A stretch of 48,630 nt of DNA from Mycobacterium gastri (GTDB taxonomy: Bacteria > Actinomycetota > Actinomycetes > Mycobacteriales > Mycobacteriaceae): NCBI RefSeq assembly GCF_002102175.1, contig NZ_LQOX01000004.1:1-48630 (forward strand), written 5' to 3'. The position numbers and the translations under genes are program-made. The notes below the pieces were generated by a model, which ran no database searches, was not told where the DNA came from, and worked only from the letters and a program-made list of their open reading frames with translations. This document shows, piece by piece, positions 1 to 8,447 of the stretch. Within the stretch, counting starts at the first letter, position 1. The number at the start of each line of letters is the position of its first letter.

Positions 1-501
1 TTGGTCACCGCCTGGGCCCCGGGGCGGCGCATGTTCAACGCCTACGGCCCCACCGAGGCCACCATCTGGGCCACCTGCACCACGCCGCTGTCACCCGGAC
101 AACCCATCACCATCGGCGCCCCGATCCCGGGGGTGTGCGCGCTGGTGCTCGACGCCCGACTCCACCCCGCCCCCATCGGCGTGGTCGGCGAACTGTATCT
201 GACCGGGCCCGCCCTGGCACACGGCTATGCGGCCCAACCGCAGTTGACCGCCCAACGATTCGTGGCAAATCCTTTCGGGGCGCCCGGAACACGGCTGTAT
301 CGCACCGGCGACCTGGCGCGCTGGACACCCCAGGGAACACTGGACTGCCTGGGCCGCGCCGACACCCAAATCAAACTGCGCGGCCAACGCATCGAACTCG
401 GCGACATCGAAAACGCCCTACTGGCCTGCCCACAGGTCACCCAAGCCGCCGCCACCGTCCACCACACCACCACCGGAACCCCCCACCTCATCGGCTACAT
501 C
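1..501 (+). repeat. Copy 1 of a near-identical adenylation-domain repeat
   Basis: Positions 1-501 match 5821-6321 with 9 differences that I counted by eye (about 98% identity). The match ends abruptly near 502, just before the N-methyltransferase insertion. It covers the A5 to A8 region of two A domains of the same NRPS. Since it starts at base 1 of the window, the repeat very probably continues upstream. Near identity over a sharply bounded block inside diverged modules points to recent gene conversion or module duplication. Confidence 0.93.
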
Positions 502-3500
502 ACCCTCGAGCACACCAGCCCCGCCTCCACCGTCGTTCAAGACGCCGAAATCGTCGAACAGTGGCAATGGATGTACGACGAGCTGTACCGCGCTGAAATT
601 CAGGTGTCGGAGCTCGGCATGGACTTTCGGGGCTGGAACAGCAGCTACACCGATGAACCGATTCCAGTCGAGGAGATGGTGGAGTGGCGTTCGGCCCTGG
701 TGGATCGGATCATGGCCCTGCGGCCGCGGCGAGTGTTGGAGATCGGCGCGGGCTCGGGGCTGGTGTTGTCCCAGATCGCCCCGCAGTGTGAGCACTATGT
801 GGCCACCGACATGTCGGCGGTGGCCATCGACAACCTTGCCCGTTCGCTGAAGCAGTCGCAGATTCCGTGGCGTGATCGGGTCCAGCTGCTGACCCGGCCG
901 GCCCACATCACCGAGTCACTACCGCAGGGCTACTTCGACACCGTCATTCTCAACTCGGTGGTCCAGTACTTCCCTAACGCGGAATATCTCGCCGGCCTCA
1001 TCGACAAGGTCGTGGATCTGCTGGCCCCGGGCGGGGCGGTGTTCATCGGCGACGTCCGTAACCACACCCTGCAGGGCGCGTTCCACACCGCCGTCGCGCT
1101 TGCCCGCACCGCCGGCGCCCCAACCATTGAAGCCACCGAGATCCGCCAGCGGGTCCGCCGCGCCATGCTCAGCGAACGCGAGCTACTACTGGCCCCGGAG
1201 TTCTTTACCAGTTGGGCCGCCGACCATCCGTCGGTGGCCGGACTCGACATCCAAGTCAAACGCGGATCGGCCGACAACGAACTCAACCGGTACCGCTATG
1301 ACGTCATCATCCACAAAACTCCCACACCGGTACGTTCGGTGGCCGCCGCACCAACCTGGGAGTGGGCCGCATGCGCGGGCCTGAGCGGACTGCACACCCG
1401 GTTGACATCCCTACGGCCCGCCGCCGTGCGTGTCACCCACATACCTCGCGCCGGATTGATCACCGACGTCCAGCTCGGACACGCCGTCGCCGACGGGCTG
1501 TCCCTGACAGATGCACTCGCGCAAGCCACCGGCGACACGGCCATTCCCGAAGAATTGCACTGCCTCGGCGAAACCACCGGCTACCACGTCGCCGTCACCT
1601 GGGGCGCCCAACCCGGCACCGTCGATGCCGTCTTCATCTCCGACCCCGGCCCGCTTACCGGCCTCTACTCACCCCGTACCGGGGCCCACCAACACACCAC
1701 TAACGCCAATGATCCTCGCACCAACACCAAAATCACCGCGGTGCGTCAGTGGTTGGCTGCGCGGTTGCCCGACTACATGGTGCCGGCTCAGGTGGTGGTG
1801 CTCGACGAGTTCCCATTGACTTCCTCGGGCAAGATCGACCGAAAGGCGTTGCCGGCACCAGTGTTTGCCGCCACACCTTCCCGACCGCCGCGGACCCGGA
1901 CCGAAGAAGCCGTCGCCGACGTGTTCGCCGAGGTGTTAGGCCTGGACCGGGTTGGGCTCGACGACGACTTCTTCGCCTTGGGCGGGGACAGCATCGTGTC
2001 GATTCAGGTGGTGTCGGCGTGCCGGGCTCGGGGGGTGTGGTTGTCGCCCCGGGATGTGTTCGAGTGCCGGACAGCTGCTCGCTTGGCGGAGGTGGCCGCG
2101 GCGGCCCCGGCTGGCCCGGCGCTGGACGAGTTACCCGGCGGCGGTGTGGGTGACGTGCCGCTCACCCCGATCGTGTGGGATCTGGTGAACCGCGGCGGCG
2201 GCTTCGACCGGTTCGTTCAGTCGGTGATGGTGCAGTTGCCGGTTGGTGTGGATCGGGCGGGAATCGTGGAGACCGTTTCGGCGGTGATGGCGCGCCACGA
2301 CATGTTGCGGGCCCGGTTGTGGCGGGATCCGTCGGCGGGTTGGCGGATGCAGACCCGTGAGATGGGTTCTGTCGACGTGGATACGCTGCTGCACCGGATC
2401 CCGTTTGCGGCCGATGCGCTTCCGCAGAAGTTGGCGTCGCTGGCCAGCGAGGCGCTGGACGCCGCGGTGGATCGGTTGAACCCGTCGGCGGGATCGGTGC
2501 TGCGCATGGTCTGGCTGGATCCTACTGGCGTGCAAGGTGTTTCAGATCGCTCGGGCCGGCTGGTCATCGTCGCACATCATCTGGTGGTCGATGCGGTGTC
2601 GTGGCGCATCATTGTGTTTGACCTGATGCGGGCGTGGGAGCAGGTGGCCGCGGGGCGGCGTGCTGTGCTGCCGCCGGCGGGCACGTCGATGCGCCGATGG
2701 GCTCACGGGCTTCAGGAGGCGGCCCGCCGGGGGCAGTTCGACGCCGAGCTGGCGGCGTGGGCCCAGATTTCAGACGGCCCCGATCCGTCAATGGGATCTC
2801 GTCCTTTCGATCCGGGTGTCGATGTGATGTCGACGGTGGATCGGGTGCAGCTGCGGTTACCGCACGAGGTGTTCGAGCCGGTGCTGACCACCTTGCCGGC
2901 GCTGTTCCGAAGCGGTGTGCATGACGGGTTGCTGGCGGCATTGGCGGCGGCGGTGGCGGTGTGGCGGTCGCGCCGCGGGGTCGCCGAATCCTCGGTACTG
3001 GTTCATCTCGAAGGCCACGGCCGCGAGGAGGCCGTAGTGGCCGGGGCGGATCTGTCACAGACGGTGGGATGGTTCACTTCGGTGTTCCCCGCCCGGCTGG
3101 ACGTGTCCGGTATCGATGTCGATGACGTGTTGCGCGGCGGGGCAGCCGCCGGTGTGCTGATCAAGGCCATCAAAGAGCAGCTGGCCGCCATCCCGCAACA
3201 CGGCATCGGCTACGGCGTTTTGCGGTACCTGACGCCGGCCGGGGCCAGCGCCTTGCCGGACGCGGGGCATCCCCAGCTCATGTTCAACTATCTCGGCCGT
3301 ATCGCGGGCACCGAATTGTCGGCCGGCTCAAGTGATGGCGCATGGTGGGTCACCCCGGACTTCACCGCACTGACCAGCACCCCCGACGCCGACATGCCCG
3401 TACCGGCCACCATCCAGATCAACGCGATGGTGCTCGATGACGAATTCAGCGCCCAGATCGCTTATCCGGCAACACTGCTCGCCCAAGACGACGTCGAAGA

Positions 3501-6500
3501 ACTCGTCGAGCTGTGGCGGGCGGTGCTGGTCGGATTGGCCCGGCACACCCAACTGCCGGGAGCCGGCGGCCGCACCCCCTCAGATTTCCTGCTGGTATCG
3601 GTTACCCAAGACGACCTGACCACCTGGGAAGCGCGTTACCCCCGCCTGGTCGACGTCTGGCCGTTGGCGCCGCTGCAGGCGGGCCTGTTCTTCCACGCTC
3701 TGCTGGCAGCGTCCTCCGTCGACGCCTACACCGTGCAAACCGTCATCGACATCGCCGGCGAGGTCGACACCGCGCGCCTGCACGCCGCCGCGCAAGGCAT
3801 CATCGACCGCCACGACAACTTGCGCACGGCGTTCGTCACCACCTCGCAGGGCACCGCGGTGCAGGTCGTCCTCGCCGACGTCGAGGTACCGTGGCACGAA
3901 CTGGACCTCACCGGCTCGGCCAACGCCGGCCAGGACTTCACCCGATTCACCCAGTCCGACCGGCTGCAGCAATTCGACCTGACCACCCCGCCGCTGCTGC
4001 GTTTCACCCTGGTAGCCAAGGGACACAACAAGTTTGCGCTGGTCATCACCCACCACCACATCCTGCTCGACGGCTGGTCCTCGCCGATGCTGCTGCAAGA
4101 ATTCCTCACCCTCTATGCCGCCGATGGCGAGCATTCAGCGCTGCCGCCGTCCCGGCCATTCCGCGACTACCTCGAGTGGGTCGCCCTGATCGACACCGAG
4201 CAATCAGCACAGGCATGGCGTCACGCGCTGGCCGGGTTGGACGAACCCACCATGCTCGCCGCGGTCGATCCGGCCCGCCAAATCGCTTCTGCCCCAGCCA
4301 AACACGTCCTGGAATTCGACGACCAGCACAGCACCTGCATTGCAGACTTCGCCGCCCGGACCGGGGTCACCCTCAACACCGTCATCCAACTGGCATGGGC
4401 GATCGTGCTGAGCCACTTGACCGGACGCGACGACGTCGTCTTCGGGACCACCGTCTCCGGACGGCCCGCCGAACTGCCCGGCGTGGACACCATGATCGGC
4501 CTCCTCATCAACACCGTGCCCACCCGCGTACGCATCATCCCCACTGAAACCGTCACCGCGGCACTGCATCGCCTGCAATCCGAACAAGCGACTCTGATCG
4601 ATCACCACCATCGCAGCCTGGCCGACATTCAGCGCCTCGCCGGCCCCGGAGCCGCGTTCGACACTGCCCTAGCCTTCGAGTCCTACCCCGTCAATACCAC
4701 CGCCCTGCGACAGCTCCTTGAATCCTTGGGTGAACTGCACGTGGAGGGGTTCAAAGTGGCTGACGCGACGCACTATCCATTGAGTTTGGCGGTTAGTTTC
4801 GATGCTCGGTTGCGGGTTGAGTTCAGCTACCTCACCGAGGTTTTCGATGCCGCCGACGTCGAGCGGATCGCCGGCTTCTACCGTCGGCTGCTTGAGGCGG
4901 TGGTGGCGGATGGGCCGGTGGTGGTGGGTGAGGTGTCGTTGCTCGATGGCGGTGAGCGTGAGCTGGTGGTGTCGGGGTTCTCTGGCGCCGGGGTGGCGGC
5001 GCCGGTGGGGGTGGTGTCGCAGGTGTTGGCCGCGGCGGTGGCGGCCGATCCGGACGCGGTGGCGATCATCGACGGTGCCCGGCAGGTGTCGTATCGCCAG
5101 CTCGATGAGTCATCGACGCGGTTGGCGCGGGTGCTGATCGAGGCGGGGGTGGGGCCCGAACGCGCGGTGGGCGTGGCCATGGACCGATGTGCCGAGCTGG
5201 TGGTGACGTGGTGGGCCGTGGTCAAGGCCGGCGGGGTGTATGTGCCGGTGGATGCGGCCCATCCCGTCGAGCGCATCGCCGCGGTGCTCGACACGGTCGA
5301 CGCGGTGTGTGTGCTCAGCTGCGCCGCCCACAGCCTGGCCGGGGCCGGGGCGCGCCCGGTGCTCCGCGTCGACGAGCTGGACCTCTCGGATCGCCGCGCC
5401 GACCCGATCACCGACGCCGAGCGGCGCTCGCCGCTCAGCGTGGACAACACCGCCTATGTGATCTTCACCTCCGGCTCCACCGGCACCCCCAAGGGAGTGG
5501 CGGTCGGCCACGCCGGCCTGCTGGGGATGGCCGCGGCCCAACGCGAGCTGTTCGCAGTCGGCGCCCAGGCGCGGATCCTGATGGTGGCCGCCCCGACCTT
5601 TGATCTGTCGATCTTCGAATGGTTGTGGGCGGCCGGATCGGCGGCGCCAGTGGTGGTGGCACCCCCGCAGGTGTATGCCGGCGACGCGCTGACCAGCTTG
5701 CTGCACGACCAGCAGATCAGCGCCGCCATCCTGACCCCCACGGTGCTGGCGTCGCTGGACCGCACCCGGCTGGGCGGATTATCCACCCTGATCGCCGGCG
5801 CCGAACCCTGCCCGCCGGAATTGGTCACCGCCTGGGCCCCGGGGCGGCGCATGTTCAACGCCTACGGCCCCACCGAGGCCACCATCTGGGCCACCTGCAC
5901 CACGCCGCTGTCACCCGGACAACCCATCACCATCGGCGCCCCGATCCCGGGGGTGTGCGCGCTGGTGCTCGACGCCCGACTGCACCCCGCCCCCATCGGC
6001 GTGGTCGGCGAACTGTATCTGACCGGGCCCGCCCTGGCACACGGCTACGCAGCCCAACCGCAGTTGACCGCCCAACGATTCGTGGCAAATCCCTACGGGG
6101 CGCCCGGAACACGGCTGTATCGCACCGGCGACCTGGCGCGCTGGACACCCCAGGGAACACTGGACTGCCTCGGCCGCGCCGACACCCAAATCAAACTGCG
6201 CGGCCAACGCATCGAACTCGGCGACATCGAAAACGCCCTACTGGCCTGCCCGCAGGTCACCCAAGCCGCCGCCACCATCCACCACACCACCACCGGAACC
6301 GCCCACCTCATCGGCTACATCAGCGGCTCAGCCTCCCTTGACCCCACCGCGATACGCCAGCAGCTCAGCACACGATTGCCCGCCTACCTGGTCCCGACTC
6401 AAGTGCTGCTGCTCGACAAGATCCCGCTGACCTCCTCGGGCAAGCTCAACCGAACCGCATTACCCCCACCGGTGTTCGCCGCCGCACAATACCGGCCACC

Positions 6501-7686
6501 GCAGACGCCGACCGAAAACACCGTCGCCGACATCTTCGCCGACGTCCTAGGCCTCGACCGCGCCGGCCTCGACGACGACTTCTTCGCCCTCGGCGGAGAC
6601 TCCCTGCTCGCCACCCGGCTAAGCACCCGACTGCAACTAGCACTGAACACCGAAGTACCAGTGCGGTCTATCTTCGACGCCCCCACCGTCGCCGACCTCG
6701 CCAACCACCTGCACCGCAACACAAACACGATTTCCGTACAAGAAGTCGTTCCGGTTCAAACTCTGAAAAAGGGTGCCGGCATTCCGTTGTTCTGCATTCA
6801 TCCCGGCGGTGGCGTGAGTTGGCCGTATCAGGCTCTTGGTAATTACTTGGACTGCCCGATCATTGGAATCCAGCAAATTCTGCAGGGCGAAGAAGCCGAA
6901 CCTCGATCAATTCGCGATATGGCGAAAAACTATGCCGACAGGATCCAAGGGGTTTATCCCACCGGCCCCTACAACCTTCTTGGCTGGTCTTTTGGAGGCG
7001 TCGTCGCCCACGAACTCGCGATCGAGCTTCAGCGACGCGGATGTGCAATTGCACGTCTTGTCCTTCTTGACGCGGATCCCGGTATCGACGACATCCAGGA
7101 TCTGGGCGACTGGAGGAAGCAGATAGAAGTCCTGCGCTTCTATGGCATCGATGTTCCCGAACAAGACGAACCGCTCACCTACGAGCAGATAGAAAAACTG
7201 ATCCGAGAGCCAGGCGCCACCGAATTTCTCCGATACAAACCGCTTCTGGATTTGTTTGTGCAAAACATCGCAAGTGGTATGGCGTTGTATCAGACCCACG
7301 AACCCGATGTATTCGATGGTGACATGATCATATTCTCAGCTGTGCGGGATGAGAGCGATCGGAGTTTGTCTCTGCTGCAAAGTTGGCGACCTTACGTTAC
7401 GGGCGACATTACCGTGCACTCGGTCAACTCCACGCATCAAGAAATGCTGACCACCCAATCGCTCTGTATGTACGGCCGACAACTCGAACGCACATTAATC
7501 CGAGCCGGATCCACTGAGGTTTCCGGGCTCTTTTGCACGCCCGACCAGCTTGTGGGCAGAACGAAGCCCAATGTTAAGTGGTCGCGTTCCGGTCGCCCGA
7601 CCTGCGCCGCCGGCAAGCATGTTTACGAGGACCAACATCAACGGGTGACGCAATCTTCAAGCGAATACTCGCAGGGCGTGTCATGA
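1..7686 (+). CDS. Non-ribosomal peptide synthetase, 5'-partial (A-nMT-PCP-E-C-A-PCP-TE)
   Basis: The frame is open from the first base, inside an adenylation domain (motif FNAYGPTE at residues 13-20), so the true start lies upstream. Domains in residues of this frame: A1 remainder 1-170; N-methyltransferase about 180-440 (EIGAGSG SAM motif) inserted in the A domain; A1 end with PLTSSGKIDRKALP near 605-618; PCP with Ser664 (LGGDS); epimerase about 717-1193 (HHLVVDAVSWR at 859-869); condensation about 1214-1660 (HHHILLDGWS, Asp1357); A2 about 1671-2155 (FTSGSTGTPKG, FDLSIFEW); PCP2 with Ser2201; thioesterase about 2256-2500 (GWSFGG Ser2330, His2479). The module order predicts an N-methylated, epimerised residue followed by the last residue and release. 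My reading of the A2 pocket is D-L-F-I-I-G-A-I-W, which I cannot assign to a substrate. The TGA overlaps the next ATG. About 60 residues after the TE look like read-through of spacer. Confidence 0.95.
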   Translation: MVTAWAPGRRMFNAYGPTEATIWATCTTPLSPGQPITIGAPIPGVCALVLDARLHPAPIGVVGELYLTGPALAHGYAAQPQLTAQRFVANPFGAPGTRLYRTGDLARWTPQGTLDCLGRADTQIKLRGQRIELGDIENALLACPQVTQAAATVHHTTTGTPHLIGYITLEHTSPASTVVQDAEIVEQWQWMYDELYRAEIQVSELGMDFRGWNSSYTDEPIPVEEMVEWRSALVDRIMALRPRRVLEIGAGSGLVLSQIAPQCEHYVATDMSAVAIDNLARSLKQSQIPWRDRVQLLTRPAHITESLPQGYFDTVILNSVVQYFPNAEYLAGLIDKVVDLLAPGGAVFIGDVRNHTLQGAFHTAVALARTAGAPTIEATEIRQRVRRAMLSERELLLAPEFFTSWAADHPSVAGLDIQVKRGSADNELNRYRYDVIIHKTPTPVRSVAAAPTWEWAACAGLSGLHTRLTSLRPAAVRVTHIPRAGLITDVQLGHAVADGLSLTDALAQATGDTAIPEELHCLGETTGYHVAVTWGAQPGTVDAVFISDPGPLTGLYSPRTGAHQHTTNANDPRTNTKITAVRQWLAARLPDYMVPAQVVVLDEFPLTSSGKIDRKALPAPVFAATPSRPPRTRTEEAVADVFAEVLGLDRVGLDDDFFALGGDSIVSIQVVSACRARGVWLSPRDVFECRTAARLAEVAAAAPAGPALDELPGGGVGDVPLTPIVWDLVNRGGGFDRFVQSVMVQLPVGVDRAGIVETVSAVMARHDMLRARLWRDPSAGWRMQTREMGSVDVDTLLHRIPFAADALPQKLASLASEALDAAVDRLNPSAGSVLRMVWLDPTGVQGVSDRSGRLVIVAHHLVVDAVSWRIIVFDLMRAWEQVAAGRRAVLPPAGTSMRRWAHGLQEAARRGQFDAELAAWAQISDGPDPSMGSRPFDPGVDVMSTVDRVQLRLPHEVFEPVLTTLPALFRSGVHDGLLAALAAAVAVWRSRRGVAESSVLVHLEGHGREEAVVAGADLSQTVGWFTSVFPARLDVSGIDVDDVLRGGAAAGVLIKAIKEQLAAIPQHGIGYGVLRYLTPAGASALPDAGHPQLMFNYLGRIAGTELSAGSSDGAWWVTPDFTALTSTPDADMPVPATIQINAMVLDDEFSAQIAYPATLLAQDDVEELVELWRAVLVGLARHTQLPGAGGRTPSDFLLVSVTQDDLTTWEARYPRLVDVWPLAPLQAGLFFHALLAASSVDAYTVQTVIDIAGEVDTARLHAAAQGIIDRHDNLRTAFVTTSQGTAVQVVLADVEVPWHELDLTGSANAGQDFTRFTQSDRLQQFDLTTPPLLRFTLVAKGHNKFALVITHHHILLDGWSSPMLLQEFLTLYAADGEHSALPPSRPFRDYLEWVALIDTEQSAQAWRHALAGLDEPTMLAAVDPARQIASAPAKHVLEFDDQHSTCIADFAARTGVTLNTVIQLAWAIVLSHLTGRDDVVFGTTVSGRPAELPGVDTMIGLLINTVPTRVRIIPTETVTAALHRLQSEQATLIDHHHRSLADIQRLAGPGAAFDTALAFESYPVNTTALRQLLESLGELHVEGFKVADATHYPLSLAVSFDARLRVEFSYLTEVFDAADVERIAGFYRRLLEAVVADGPVVVGEVSLLDGGERELVVSGFSGAGVAAPVGVVSQVLAAAVAADPDAVAIIDGARQVSYRQLDESSTRLARVLIEAGVGPERAVGVAMDRCAELVVTWWAVVKAGGVYVPVDAAHPVERIAAVLDTVDAVCVLSCAAHSLAGAGARPVLRVDELDLSDRRADPITDAERRSPLSVDNTAYVIFTSGSTGTPKGVAVGHAGLLGMAAAQRELFAVGAQARILMVAAPTFDLSIFEWLWAAGSAAPVVVAPPQVYAGDALTSLLHDQQISAAILTPTVLASLDRTRLGGLSTLIAGAEPCPPELVTAWAPGRRMFNAYGPTEATIWATCTTPLSPGQPITIGAPIPGVCALVLDARLHPAPIGVVGELYLTGPALAHGYAAQPQLTAQRFVANPYGAPGTRLYRTGDLARWTPQGTLDCLGRADTQIKLRGQRIELGDIENALLACPQVTQAAATIHHTTTGTAHLIGYISGSASLDPTAIRQQLSTRLPAYLVPTQVLLLDKIPLTSSGKLNRTALPPPVFAAAQYRPPQTPTENTVADIFADVLGLDRAGLDDDFFALGGDSLLATRLSTRLQLALNTEVPVRSIFDAPTVADLANHLHRNTNTISVQEVVPVQTLKKGAGIPLFCIHPGGGVSWPYQALGNYLDCPIIGIQQILQGEEAEPRSIRDMAKNYADRIQGVYPTGPYNLLGWSFGGVVAHELAIELQRRGCAIARLVLLDADPGIDDIQDLGDWRKQIEVLRFYGIDVPEQDEPLTYEQIEKLIREPGATEFLRYKPLLDLFVQNIASGMALYQTHEPDVFDGDMIIFSAVRDESDRSLSLLQSWRPYVTGDITVHSVNSTHQEMLTTQSLCMYGRQLERTLIRAGSTEVSGLFCTPDQLVGRTKPNVKWSRSGRPTCAAGKHVYEDQHQRVTQSSSEYSQGVS
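5821..6321 (+). repeat. Copy 2 of a near-identical adenylation-domain repeat
   Basis: This is the partner of 1-501, in the second A domain of the NRPS. After 6321 the two copies diverge: copy 1 runs into the methyltransferase insert and copy 2 continues as an ordinary A domain. The shared segment carries the last specificity-pocket positions (A322, I330, W331 in GrsA numbering), so these are the same in both modules. Confidence 0.93.
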
Positions 7687-8447
7687 GCGGACCATTACGA
7701 TCGTCGGACGTCGCCACTGAGGCTGCGGGAGCCTCTGGGCGTCCCGCGTTACGGCTGGAGGCGGTGAGCCGAACCTATGGATCCGGACCGACAGCAGTGG
7801 ACGCGCTCAAGGATGTCAACCTCGAGGTTTGGCCCGGTGAGTTCGTCGTAATACTGGGTCCGTCCGGTTCGGGCAAAACGACGCTGCTCAATCTGGTGGG
7901 CGGCATCGAAGCGCCCACGTGTGGACGAATCCTGGTGTCCGGTAACGACATTGCCGCGCTAAGCGCTAGGAAGCGCACAGCATATCGACGGGACCAGGTT
8001 GGTTTTGTGTTCCAGTTCTTCAACCTGGTAGCGACCCTGACTGCGCTCGAGAACGTCGAGATCATCGCTGAACTCGCCGGCGAGGATTGTGCTCAGCGCA
8101 GTCGCGGAGCTCTGGTGAAAGTCGATCTCACCGACCTCGCCGGCCGGTTTCCCGGACAGATGTCCGGTGGTCAGCAGCAACGGGTGGCGATTGCCCGTGC
8201 CGTCGTCAAAGAGCCGCCGCTGCTGCTGTGTGACGAACCGACCGGCAGTCTGGACCTGACCACAGGCCGGCAGGTTTTGGCGATGCTGCGAGAGTTGGCC
8301 CGGGAGGGCCGTCACACCGTCCTTCTGGTTACGCACAATTCCGCGATCGCCAAGATTGCCGATCGGGTGGTGTGGTTGCGCTCCGGAAGGGTCGCCCATC
8401 AGGAACGGGTCGCTGCCCCGGTGCCGGCGCAGGACCTCGACTGGTGA
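7683..8447 (+). CDS. ABC transporter ATP-binding protein, MacB/LolD type
   Basis: A 254-residue nucleotide-binding subunit. It shows Walker A GPSGSGKTT, signature SGGQQQR, Walker B LLLCDEPTGSLD and switch histidine VTHN, the typical set of the LolD/MacB/FtsE family that powers FtsX-like permeases. Start: ATG at 7683 overlaps the NRPS stop as ATGA, which implies translational coupling; an in-frame start at 7578 would lie within the NRPS. The gene ends in a GTGA overlap with the permease. Coupling of NRPS, ATPase and permease suggests that the pair exports the NRPS product or moves it across the envelope. That role is inferred from context only. Confidence 0.93.
   Translation: MSGPLRSSDVATEAAGASGRPALRLEAVSRTYGSGPTAVDALKDVNLEVWPGEFVVILGPSGSGKTTLLNLVGGIEAPTCGRILVSGNDIAALSARKRTAYRRDQVGFVFQFFNLVATLTALENVEIIAELAGEDCAQRSRGALVKVDLTDLAGRFPGQMSGGQQQRVAIARAVVKEPPLLLCDEPTGSLDLTTGRQVLAMLRELAREGRHTVLLVTHNSAIAKIADRVVWLRSGRVAHQERVAAPVPAQDLDW

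Noticed and set aside
1..30. TTG at base 1 as start of the NRPS
   Set aside because: The sequence is in the middle of an adenylation domain; the same codons occur inside A2 at 5821, so the gene is 5'-truncated by the window.
3513..4547. 344-codon plus-strand frame inside the NRPS condensation region
   Set aside because: Arg/His-rich shadow frame of the real reading frame, with no domain content.
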